64,000 nt of DNA from an uncultured Sanguibacteroides sp. (GTDB lineage Bacteria; Bacteroidota; Bacteroidia; Bacteroidales; Marinifilaceae), in assembly GCF_900543425.1 (NCBI RefSeq), contig NZ_UQRQ01000003.1, positions 124,001 to 188,000 of the forward strand, read 5' to 3'. Positions 56,433 to 64,000 of this stretch are shown one piece after another. The stretch's first letter is position 1; each line of letters opens with the position of its first letter. Under the pieces are notes generated by a model that did no database searches, was not told the origin of the DNA, and saw only the letters and a program-made list of their open reading frames with translations. The position numbers and the translations under genes are program-made.

Positions 56433-59400
56433 ATGTCTTTTACTCATTTTCATGTACATTCTCAGTATTCTATTTTGGACGGAGCGGCGAGTATCCCGGG
56501 TCTAATCGATAAAGCCATTGCTGACGGGATGCCGGCTATCTCGTTGACGGATCATGGGAGTATGTTTGGTATCAAACTTTTCTATGACCTTTGTCGAAAG
56601 AAGGGTATAAAACCTATTCTGGGTGTTGAGGCTTATGTGGCCCGGGTATCATTGCATAATAAAAAAAATCCACAGGATCGTTCCGGAGAACATTTGATTC
56701 TTTTGGCAAAAAATCTTCAAGGATACAAGAATCTTGTGAAGTTATGTTCCGTGGCTCAAGTGGAAGGATTTTATTACCGGCCTCGTATCGATAAGGCTCT
56801 TTTGGAGAAACATAAAGAGGGACTGATCATTTCGTCGGCTTGTCTGGGAGGGGAGATTTGTCAGAAAATTATGGCCGAAGACATCGAAGGAGCGGAGGCT
56901 GCGGCCTTGTGGTACAAGGATCTGGTGGGAGAGGATTATTACCTGGAAGTGATGAAGCATCCTACGACCAATCCCCTTTTGAAAACGGATGTATACGACA
57001 GGCAAATAAGGTGTAATGCTGAAATCCTGAGAATGGGGAAAAAGCTGGGTATAAAAGTGATTGCCACCAATGATGTACATTTCTTGAACGAAGAGGATGC
57101 CGAAGCTCACGATCTCTTGATTTGTTTGCAAACGAATAAGGACTTGGATGATCCTAAAAGGATGCGATACACCCAACAGGAGTGGTTTAAGACAACGGCA
57201 GAGATGGAAGCGCTATTTAGCGATGTCCCGGAAGTCATTACGAATACGCAAGAAATTGTGGATAAAGTGGAAGACTATAAGTTGGATTCCGATCCGTTGA
57301 TGCCCGTATTCCCCATCCCTTCGGAAGTAGGAACGGAGGAAGAGTATCGTAAGAAATACTCCGAAAAAGATCTTTTTGATGAATTTACCCGGAATGAAAA
57401 GGGTGAAGTTGTCATGAGCGAAGAGGATGCCCAAAAGAAGGTAAAGAAATTAGGAGGATATGACCGGCTTTACCGTATTAAACTGGAAGCCGATTATTTG
57501 AAGGAGTTAGCGATGAAAGGGGCTGTAAAACGTTATGGTGAAAATATACCCCCCGATATCATGGAGCGATTGGTTTTCGAACTCCACATCATGAAGACAA
57601 TGGGTTTTCCCGGTTATTTCCTGATCGTGCAGGATTTTATTCAGGCCGCCCGTGATATGGGAGTAATTGTCGGGCCCGGACGTGGTTCTGCGGCGGGAAG
57701 TGCTGTTGCTTACAGCTTGGGTATTACGAATATAGATCCGATAAAATACGATTTGCTGTTTGAGCGGTTTTTGAATCCCGATCGTATTTCGTTGCCTGAT
57801 ATCGACGTGGATTTCGACGATGACGGACGGCAGCGGGTATTGGAATGGGTTACAGAAAAGTATGGGGCGGATAAAGTGGCACATATCGTTACTTTCGGGA
57901 GTATGGCGGCAAAGATGGCCATTAAGGATGTTGCCCGTGTCTTGAAGTTGGAATTATCGGAAGCCAATCGATTGGCTAAAATGGTTCCGGAAGCCCCTAA
58001 AATGACCTTGAAAAGAGCATACGAGGAGAACCCCGATCTAAAGAAGGAGAAAGAATCGCCTAATCCGGTAGTAGGAAAAACAATTCGATTAGCGGAAATT
58101 CTGGAGGGTTCTGTACGGCAGACGGGTGTTCATGCTTGTGGTATTTTGATCAGTCGGGACCCGCTCACGGAACATATTCCAATTATGCCGACCGAGGGCG
58201 AAAGTTTGATGACAACGCAATATGACGGTCATTTTGTCGAGCCTATCGGGTTGATTAAAATGGACTTTCTGGGATTGCGGACACTTTCTATTATAAAGAC
58301 TTGCTTGGATAATATCAAGAAATCTCGACATGAGACCTTGGATGTGGATGCAATTTCCTTGGAGGATAAAGAAACTTTTGCTCTTTTTTCCAGAGGAGAG
58401 ACGACGGGATTGTTCCAGTTTGAGTCTCCGGGAATGAAAAAGCATTTGCGGGCACTTCAACCGAACCGTTTTGAGGATTTGGTAGCGATGAATGCCTTAT
58501 ACCGTCCGGGTCCCATGGAATATATTCCGGATTTTATCAAGCGTAAACACGGGGAGGAGCCTATCGTGTACGATCATCCCATGATGGAGCCTTTTTTAAA
58601 GGATACATATGGGATTACGGTCTATCAGGAACAGGTGATGTTGCAATCCCGGGCTCTGGGAAATTTTACCCGGGGTATGTCCGATACGCTTCGGAAAGCG
58701 ATGGGTAAAAAGCAGATCGATACGATGAATGCCTTGAAAACGCAGTTTATCGAAGGATGTAGTAAAAATCCGGAGTTCGTGAAAGGATGTAAGGAAATGG
58801 GAAAAGAGGTCAAACCCTTGGTTGAAAAAATATGGGGAGACTGGGAGGCATTTGCTTCGTATGCTTTTAATAAATCTCATTCTGTTTGTTATGCCTATAT
58901 TGCTTACCAGACCGGTTTTTTGAAAGCCCATTATCCTGCTGAATTTATGGCGGCCAACTTAAGTTGTAATTTATCCCAGATAGAGAAGGTGACCACCTTT
59001 ATGGATGAGTGTAAACGAATGGGATTAAAGGTGCTTGCTCCCGATGTGAATGAGTCGGACAATGACTTTACGGTGAATCATAAGGGTGATATTCGTTTCG
59101 GTATGGCAGCCATAAAGGGAGTGGGACTCGCAGCGGTGGATTCGATCATCAAGGAACGTACGGAAAATGGCCCCTATAACGATGTGTTCGACTTTTTTGA
59201 ACGCATAGACTATCGTACCGTAAACAAAAAAACGCTGGAAAATTTAATTACGGCCGGTGGGTTGGATAGCTTCGGTTTACATCGGGGACAGTTTTTTTAC
59301 CAGATTGACGGACATACTTCTTTGCTCGAGAACTTGGTTAATTACGGACAGAAGAAACAGGCCGACGGATTGAAGATGCAGGCGACCCTGTTCGGGGGGA

Positions 59401-60092
59401 TGGATGGATACGAGGTGACAAAACCTTCTATTCCTTTGTGTGAACCTTGGACGGATATGGAAAAAGCCCGGAAAGAGAAAGAATTGATCGGTATTTACCT
59501 GACTTCTCATCCTTTGGATCCGTATAAATTGGAGATAAAGACACTTTGTACTCCTTTGGAGGAGTTGAATAGTAATTTTGCTTCTTTCAAAAATCGGGAT
59601 GTTACCATTGCTGGAATTATCATTGCCATGAGGCAGGGAAAGACCAAAAAAGGAAACGATTTTGGTATTTTGACGATAGAGGATTTTAGCGGAACATACG
59701 AGTTGCCTTTTTTTGGAGAGGATTATATAAAATTCAGGAACTATTTTATCTTGGAAACGGCGATCTATATAAAAGGAAAGGTACAAACGAAAAAATGGAA
59801 CAATGAATTGGCCTTTAACGTAATCAGTATGGATTTGCTTAGCGTTATCGGAGACAACCTGATTCGTTCCATCACGTTGCAGGTCGATATAGAGAATCTG
59901 ACACACGAAATCGTAACGGAGATTCATAATCAATTGATAAACGAAACGGGAGATATTCCATTGAATTTTATCCTTTACGACCGGGAAGGGCATAGGGTAA
60001 AGATGTTTTCAAGAAGCTGTAAAATAAAACGTTCGAGAGAATTATATGAATATTTTGAGAATAATGATGTAATTAAGATGAAAATTGATTAA
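56433..60092 (+). CDS. dnaE: DNA polymerase III alpha subunit
   Basis: This is the replicative polymerase catalytic subunit, 1219 residues. The N-terminal PHP domain starts HFHVHSQYSILDGAA and has LTDHGSMFG. The palm domain has VGPGRGSAAGSAVAY (about 411-425) and the catalytic acid cluster PDIDVDFDDD (about 454-463). The helix-hairpin-helix region and a C-terminal OB fold (VTIAGIIIAMRQGKTKKGNDFG) follow. All motifs are intact and no inserted intein is seen. It has its own promoter and is followed by trxA. Confidence 0.97.
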   Translation: MSFTHFHVHSQYSILDGAASIPGLIDKAIADGMPAISLTDHGSMFGIKLFYDLCRKKGIKPILGVEAYVARVSLHNKKNPQDRSGEHLILLAKNLQGYKNLVKLCSVAQVEGFYYRPRIDKALLEKHKEGLIISSACLGGEICQKIMAEDIEGAEAAALWYKDLVGEDYYLEVMKHPTTNPLLKTDVYDRQIRCNAEILRMGKKLGIKVIATNDVHFLNEEDAEAHDLLICLQTNKDLDDPKRMRYTQQEWFKTTAEMEALFSDVPEVITNTQEIVDKVEDYKLDSDPLMPVFPIPSEVGTEEEYRKKYSEKDLFDEFTRNEKGEVVMSEEDAQKKVKKLGGYDRLYRIKLEADYLKELAMKGAVKRYGENIPPDIMERLVFELHIMKTMGFPGYFLIVQDFIQAARDMGVIVGPGRGSAAGSAVAYSLGITNIDPIKYDLLFERFLNPDRISLPDIDVDFDDDGRQRVLEWVTEKYGADKVAHIVTFGSMAAKMAIKDVARVLKLELSEANRLAKMVPEAPKMTLKRAYEENPDLKKEKESPNPVVGKTIRLAEILEGSVRQTGVHACGILISRDPLTEHIPIMPTEGESLMTTQYDGHFVEPIGLIKMDFLGLRTLSIIKTCLDNIKKSRHETLDVDAISLEDKETFALFSRGETTGLFQFESPGMKKHLRALQPNRFEDLVAMNALYRPGPMEYIPDFIKRKHGEEPIVYDHPMMEPFLKDTYGITVYQEQVMLQSRALGNFTRGMSDTLRKAMGKKQIDTMNALKTQFIEGCSKNPEFVKGCKEMGKEVKPLVEKIWGDWEAFASYAFNKSHSVCYAYIAYQTGFLKAHYPAEFMAANLSCNLSQIEKVTTFMDECKRMGLKVLAPDVNESDNDFTVNHKGDIRFGMAAIKGVGLAAVDSIIKERTENGPYNDVFDFFERIDYRTVNKKTLENLITAGGLDSFGLHRGQFFYQIDGHTSLLENLVNYGQKKQADGLKMQATLFGGMDGYEVTKPSIPLCEPWTDMEKARKEKELIGIYLTSHPLDPYKLEIKTLCTPLEELNSNFASFKNRDVTIAGIIIAMRQGKTKKGNDFGILTIEDFSGTYELPFFGEDYIKFRNYFILETAIYIKGKVQTKKWNNELAFNVISMDLLSVIGDNLIRSITLQVDIENLTHEIVTEIHNQLINETGDIPLNFILYDREGHRVKMFSRSCKIKRSRELYEYFENNDVIKMKID

Positions 60093-60180
60093 TATTGCAC
60101 GGCAAATAAGGATATTTTTATTCTTAATCGTCGTGATTTCCATGTAGATAAGAGAATGTAAACTTAAAAGATAAAAAAGT

Positions 60181-60498
60181 ATGGCTATTGCAGTTAATGA
60201 TTCAAGTTTTGAGGAAGTGGTTTTGAACTCAAAGCTTCCCGTATTGGTAGATTTCTGGGCAGAATGGTGTGGACCATGCAAAATGATGCTACCTATTGTT
60301 GAAGAGTTGTCTAAGGAATACGAAGGTAAAATTGTTGTTGCTAAGGTAGATGTAGACAATTGTGCCGGAACTTCCGGAAGATTCGGAATCCGTAATATAC
60401 CGACGATTCTTTTCTTTAAAAACGGAGAGGTCGTTGATAAACAGGTTGGAGCTGTACCTAAAACGGCTTTGGTTGCAAAAATTAATGCTCTGCTCTAA
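60181..60498 (+). CDS. trxA: Thioredoxin
   Basis: The product is 105 residues, one thioredoxin fold with no signal peptide, so it is cytoplasmic. The redox site is WCGPC (29-33) in FWAEWCGPCKMM, and the cis-Pro is in RNIPTILFF. It lies 88 bp after dnaE and ends before a clear terminator. Confidence 0.96.
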   Translation: MAIAVNDSSFEEVVLNSKLPVLVDFWAEWCGPCKMMLPIVEELSKEYEGKIVVAKVDVDNCAGTSGRFGIRNIPTILFFKNGEVVDKQVGAVPKTALVAKINALL

Positions 60499-60518
60499 TT
60501 TGTTGAAGTATGATATAT

Positions 60519-60552
60519 AATCCGTCTGACGTTAGGTTAGGCGGATTTTTTA
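60519..60552 (+). terminator. Terminator of trxA
   Basis: AATCCG (60519-60524) pairs with CGGATT (60542-60547), with more pairing inside, and is followed by TTTTTA. Confidence 0.75.
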
Positions 60553-60597
60553 TTCAGTTTTGTTTTCAGAAAGAAGGAAACGATATCTATTTTGGTG

Positions 60598-61527
60598 TTA
60601 TTCTTTACTCCAGATTCGTAAGTTCAGGTTGAGGTCATGAACAATTGCGATCAAGGCGGAGAGGGTTTGATACTCCTGTTTCAAGCTGTTGTTGTGGAGC
60701 TGGGATCTCCAGATGCTGGCTTCAAAATGATCGGTACTGTCCGGTATTGCAATGATAATATTGGAGTTATAAAAGCTGACTGTAATCTTACCCGGAAATT
60801 TTTGATCGAGAAGCAAAAGTCTTTCCATCATTCCCGGAGTCAGAAGATAACGGGCTTCTACCTGGTCGGTAGCGTATACGTCAAAGCTTTTTTCAAATTC
60901 CGGATTTTCCAACTTTACTCGTTGATTGCTGAAATTCAGTTTTAGCCAGGAGTTCCGGTATATGACGGTTTGCCCTTTAAAATCTTTTTGAAAGTCGGCA
61001 ATAAAGAAGAATCCCCTGAAGATATCCACCCAGCTTTCATGTCTGTGTCCTTTGGAATCGACGGTCACATGTTTTTCCTGGGCATGGACTTCCGAACAGC
61101 AAAAGCTCGTTTTCCCGAGTTGACCGGTTATCATGTCTTCGGAATGATACCGGTCGGGAGAGGTGGAAAACAGTCCGCTACTCATAAAAGTGGTTTCCGA
61201 AATGCCATTTTCGGGTTGAAAAGCGGAGTCCTCGCACAGGCTCGTTAGCAGAGTGGTAATGATATCCTTTTTGTAATATCCGGATAGTACATTGGATTGG
61301 CTGTTCACGCGGCTGATCCAAACGATTATCCCGATGATGACGGAAATTAGAATTCCTATATGACCGGATCCTGTCCAGACGGTTATGCCTGTCCCGATTA
61401 GAAAACATATACTCCCGGCAATCAGACCGTTTTGGATACCTCTCTTCTTTAACTCCAATCTTTTATCTTCCAGTTGTCGGAGTGCCGGAGTCAATTGTTC
61501 GTATAACCTGTCGAAGCTATTATCCAT
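60598..61527 (-). CDS. DUF3137-family membrane protein
   Basis: The product is 309 residues. After a charged helix (about 5-28) there are two membrane helices at about 32-50 and 55-72, then a ~230-residue cytoplasmic part. The DUF3137 marks are SGLFSTSPDRYHSEDMITGQLG, FRGFFFIADFQKDFKGQTVI and ENPEFEKSFDVYATDQVEARYLLTP. Genes of this family are regularly paired with lemA, as here (9 bp apart). Function is unknown. Confidence 0.85.
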   Translation of the reverse strand: MDNSFDRLYEQLTPALRQLEDKRLELKKRGIQNGLIAGSICFLIGTGITVWTGSGHIGILISVIIGIIVWISRVNSQSNVLSGYYKKDIITTLLTSLCEDSAFQPENGISETTFMSSGLFSTSPDRYHSEDMITGQLGKTSFCCSEVHAQEKHVTVDSKGHRHESWVDIFRGFFFIADFQKDFKGQTVIYRNSWLKLNFSNQRVKLENPEFEKSFDVYATDQVEARYLLTPGMMERLLLLDQKFPGKITVSFYNSNIIIAIPDSTDHFEASIWRSQLHNNSLKQEYQTLSALIAIVHDLNLNLRIWSKE

Positions 61528-61536
61528 ATAGCCGGA

Positions 61537-62088
61537 TTAGGATTGGAACAGATCTTTCACGTTGGGTGCCGCTCTTTCCTCTTCGGGTATGCTCAGTACC
61601 TCTTTTTTGTAAAAATTGAAAAGGTTGGCAATGATATTTGAGGGAACAGTCGTAACTGCATTATTATAATCCGTGACGCAAGCATTATAGGTTCTTCTGG
61701 CCGCAGCCAACTGTTCTTCGGTTTCGTTTAAGGCTCGTTGTAACTGCATAAAATTCTCCGAAGCCCTTAGCTGGGGATAGTTTTCAGCAACCAGAAAAAA
61801 ACTTCGTTTGGCAGCATCGAATGCCCGGTCGAATTCGCCTTTCTCTTCCGTGGTGAGCGAATCGTAATTCCGGGATCGTAATTCTGTAATCTTGGTAAAC
61901 GTATTTTCCTCGTGTTTGGCGTATTGCTGAACGGTCGCAACCAGATTCGGAATCAGGTCGAATCTTTTTTTCAACATGGCGTCGATCGAACCGAAAGCAT
62001 TTTCGGTATTATTGCGTTTACGCGTCAAATTATTGTAAGCAATAATGCTGTAACCGAAGATAATGATAAGAAGAATAAGTGAAATCAT
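61537..62088 (-). CDS. lemA: LemA-family protein
   Basis: The product is 183 residues with an N-terminal membrane helix (about 3-17), then a long helical bundle. Typical LemA segments are NTENAFGSIDAMLKKRFDLIPNLVATV, SENFMQLQRALNETEEQLAAARRTYN and the FNFYKKEVLSIPEEERAAP end. Members are membrane-anchored proteins of unclear function. It is first in a two-gene operon with the DUF3137 gene, and a -7 box lies 24 bp upstream. Confidence 0.92.
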   Translation of the reverse strand: MISLILLIIIFGYSIIAYNNLTRKRNNTENAFGSIDAMLKKRFDLIPNLVATVQQYAKHEENTFTKITELRSRNYDSLTTEEKGEFDRAFDAAKRSFFLVAENYPQLRASENFMQLQRALNETEEQLAAARRTYNACVTDYNNAVTTVPSNIIANLFNFYKKEVLSIPEEERAAPNVKDLFQS

Positions 62089-62112
62089 GGTGTTGATGGT
62101 TTAAGTGATCTA

Positions 62113-62120
62113 CAAAATTA
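62113..62120 (-). promoter_or_regulatory. Promoter -7 box of lemA
   Basis: On the minus strand this reads TAATTTTG, matching TAnnTTTG, 24 bp before the start at 62088. Confidence 0.55.
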
Positions 62121-62261
62121 ATTTTTTTATAAGATAGAGATCGTATTTGTTGAAATATTTTGCGATTAGGATCATTTTTGTTCGGGAGGTTAAAGAGCCT
62201 GTTTAGTTTATAAAAGAACTTATAAAATGTAATTTGTGGCGGATAAAAAAATAGGAATGTT

Positions 62262-62269
62262 TATATTTG
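62262..62269 (+). promoter_or_regulatory. Promoter -7 box of the AraC gene
   Basis: TATATTTG matches TAnnTTTG and lies 26 bp before the ATG at 62296. The in-frame GTG at 62236 is upstream of it and so is not the start. Confidence 0.55.
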
Positions 62270-62295
62270 TTTGTACTATAAGGAGAAAGGGACAA

Positions 62296-63150
62296 ATGAA
62301 TACGAGAATATGCGAGCAGTCTACGTGTGAAAAATATGATCCGAAAAATAAATACGGTTTTGTTATACAGGAGATAGAAAAAAATATTCAAAAGGTTTAT
62401 CAAGGAAGTAAGTTTTGTCATGAATTGATGGTTGTACTGGAGGGAGAAATCTCTGTTTCTTTCAAAGGGCAACAAATTGTTTGCGGAAAGGAGGAGATGT
62501 TTCTTGTTCCCAAAGGCTGCGATGTGGAGATGATAACGTCTGATAATCTGTGTAAGTTGTTGTGTATTAGGTCTAATTTGGAAGAACAGATCTGCCTGAA
62601 AGATCATCAGGAGATCCTTTCGGGATTGAAGTATTTTCGGTGGGAATATAGCTCTTTGAAGGTGAATGAAGCTTTACGGTTGTATTTGGATTACTTATTG
62701 TATTCCATTCATAATGTTATGCCTTGTCATTATTATCTGAATGTTTATAAGTTGAATTTGGCGGCTATTTTTTCCCAGTATTACACGAAAGAAGAGATAT
62801 ATAGATTGTTTTATCCGGTATTGGGCGATGATTATTCGTTCAAACTACTTGTATTCAGGCATTATCAGTCTGTTACGTCGTTAAAGGATTTTGCCGAAAA
62901 AACGGGATGTAGCCTGTCTACTTTTAAGCGGAGGTTTAAAAAGGAGTTCAATACTTCCGCCTATAAGTGGTTGCAGGTAAAAAAAGCGAAGGCGATTGAA
63001 AGTGATTTGGCTAATTTGACACAGGATATTCAGATCATTATAGATAAATATCACTTCTCGGGACATACTCCCTTCTATAATTTTTGTCTTAAATATTTAG
63101 GAGGAACTCCCTCCGAGATCAGGAAGAGATTGTTGAACAAAAATGACTAA
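62296..63150 (+). CDS. AraC-family transcriptional regulator
   Basis: The product is 284 residues from the ATG at 62296. The N-terminal half looks like a cupin-type sensor (LMVVLEGEISVSFKGQQIVCGKEEMFLVPKG, given in part). The C-terminal ~95 residues form the AraC HTH: VTSLKDFAEKTGCSLSTFKRRF, then IQIIIDKYHFSGHTPFYNFCLKYLGGTPSEIR. The ligand and targets are unknown. It converges on the chromate transporter gene, and the two stop regions overlap by four bases. An earlier GTG at 62236 is rejected because a -7 box lies between it and the ATG. Confidence 0.88.
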   Translation: MNTRICEQSTCEKYDPKNKYGFVIQEIEKNIQKVYQGSKFCHELMVVLEGEISVSFKGQQIVCGKEEMFLVPKGCDVEMITSDNLCKLLCIRSNLEEQICLKDHQEILSGLKYFRWEYSSLKVNEALRLYLDYLLYSIHNVMPCHYYLNVYKLNLAAIFSQYYTKEEIYRLFYPVLGDDYSFKLLVFRHYQSVTSLKDFAEKTGCSLSTFKRRFKKEFNTSAYKWLQVKKAKAIESDLANLTQDIQIIIDKYHFSGHTPFYNFCLKYLGGTPSEIRKRLLNKND

Positions 63151-63683
63151 TAGAGGATATAACCGGCGACTCCCGCAATAACAATCAGGAGAATCGGATC
63201 CATTTTGAATTTGAAAGTCAATAGAAAAGCCCCGATAAAAATAAGCCAACTTTTGTAATCTATGAAATTATTTTTATTGATCAGAAGCAATGCTGCCGCA
63301 CCTATCAATCCGGTAACGGTAACTTTCAAGCCGTTCATTGCCATGTCCACGTAACGATTTTCCCGAAAAGCGAAAAAGAATTTGGAGATGGTGATCATGA
63401 TAATCAGAGAGGGGAGACTGACGGCAATGGTACATACGACGGAGCCCCATATGCTGTTGGTGGCCGTGTAGCCGATATAAGTTGCCGTATTGAAAGCAAT
63501 AGGCCCCGGGGTTGTTTGAGAAATAGCCACGATATCCGTGAAATCGGAAACACTGATCCATTGGTGCACTTCGACTACATCGTGTTGTATCAGAGAGAGC
63601 ATGGCATATCCTCCTCCGAAACCGAAAAGACCGATTTTAAAGAAAGTGATGAAAAGGCTGAGATATAAGTCGAATTCTTCCAT
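63147..63683 (-). CDS. Chromate transporter-type permease, second subunit
   Basis: The product is 178 residues, one CHR domain of the two-gene (short-chain) type. The family motifs are GLFGFGGGYAMLSLIQ (18-33) and ISQTTPGPIAFNTATYIGY (about 54-72), with five or six membrane helices. It may export chromate or another oxyanion; sequence does not settle the substrate. It lies 24 bp after the other half-transporter gene and is surely in the same operon. Confidence 0.9.
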   Translation of the reverse strand: MEEFDLYLSLFITFFKIGLFGFGGGYAMLSLIQHDVVEVHQWISVSDFTDIVAISQTTPGPIAFNTATYIGYTATNSIWGSVVCTIAVSLPSLIIMITISKFFFAFRENRYVDMAMNGLKVTVTGLIGAAALLLINKNNFIDYKSWLIFIGAFLLTFKFKMDPILLIVIAGVAGYILY

Positions 63684-63707
63684 GGATGCTGTTTCGAGTT
63701 TGCTTTT

Positions 63708-64000
63708 TTATTTTTTATCTTTAGGTGTTAAGTTGTTTTTCCGGCTTCTGAATAAGCCATAACCGACACCTCCCGATATCGCTAAAATGATGATGTAAAT
63801 GGGAGATACTCCGGTTTGCCATATCAATAGTGCGGCTATGATCGGAATGATCACCGTTTTTGACGTCACTCCGGCTGCTTTACCCATTTGCCACAACGGG
63901 GCTGCGATCAGGGCTACTACGGCGGGGCGTATTCCTTTAAATACCCGTTCGACGACCGGATTATCTTTGAAATCGGTAAATAAAATAGCGATCAGTAAAA
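63708..64000 (-). CDS. Chromate transporter-type permease, first subunit, 3' part
   Basis: The frame is open to the right edge, so the start is outside the window. The visible 97 codons read LLIAILFTDFKDNPVVER then VFKGIRPAVVALIAAPLWQM, the second half of a CHR domain, followed by two membrane helices and a basic tail ending NNLTPKDKK. A TTG at 63896 is internal, not a start. It pairs with the downstream CHR gene. Confidence 0.88.
   Translation of the reverse strand, partial: LLIAILFTDFKDNPVVERVFKGIRPAVVALIAAPLWQMGKAAGVTSKTVIIPIIAALLIWQTGVSPIYIIILAISGGVGYGLFRSRKNNLTPKDKK

Noticed and set aside
1..64000. CRISPR arrays, rRNA genes, intact insertion sequences or prophage
   Set aside because: I found no regularly spaced repeats, no rRNA signature, and no transposase, integrase or phage structural gene.

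Overview
The window looks like chromosome of a Bacteroidota (order Bacteroidales) gut-type anaerobe. The support is a SusC/SusD pair driven by an ECF sigma/FecR pair, FimB/Mfa2- and fimbrillin-type lipoproteins, a two-subunit methylmalonyl-CoA mutase, a menaquinone operon, meso-diaminopimelate dehydrogenase, and many copies of the Bacteroidota -7 promoter box TAnnTTTG at sensible distances from genes. An Odoribacter/Butyricimonas-like source fits the gene mix, but that is inference. Most of the window is ordinary housekeeping sequence.

Layout. 1-5.9 kb: the 3' end of carB, a small membrane protein, a class A penicillin-binding protein and radA (all +). 5.9-9.1 kb: an S9 peptidase and a small lipoprotein (-). 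9.5-11.8 kb: a DMT permease and a solitary AAA ATPase (+). 11.8-15.3 kb: tRNA-Lys(CTT), a YebC-family regulator, a fimbrial-anchor-like lipoprotein and a glutaminase (-). 15.4-21.1 kb: menF-menD-menB-menC-menE, the isochorismate to o-succinylbenzoyl-CoA/DHNA-CoA part of menaquinone synthesis (-), facing an MFS exporter (+). 22.7-24.5 kb: a MalY/PatB-type lyase and a TRIC-like channel (-). 24.6-26.6 kb: a small accessory patch with an OLD-type ATPase fragment, an AAA/DUF4143 ATPase, a duplicated palindrome and an unexplained GC-richer segment.

26.6-36.9 kb is one coherent uptake locus read on the minus strand: ECF sigma factor, FecR anti-sigma, STN-containing SusC transporter, SusD, and two surface lipoproteins that look like F5/8-type binding proteins, closed by a strong terminator. 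The SusC reading frame is broken near its 3' end by what looks like a one-base loss in an A run. No degradative enzyme is encoded in this locus. 37-38.4 kb is AT-rich and sparse, with a tiny membrane protein, a 20-bp perfect palindrome and a secreted single-FN3 protein.

38.5-64 kb: mutB and mutA (-), ddh (+), a fimbrillin lipoprotein and a membrane-anchored AraC regulator (-), tsaC-tsaB and efp (+), acpP-fabF-rnc (-), purN, a tricorn-like protease, a DHA2 exporter, dnaE and trxA (+), lemA plus a DUF3137 protein (-), an AraC regulator (+) and a two-gene chromate-type transporter (-) that runs off the right edge.

Several start codons were moved downstream of the longest open frame because a TAnnTTTG box lies inside or after the longer start.
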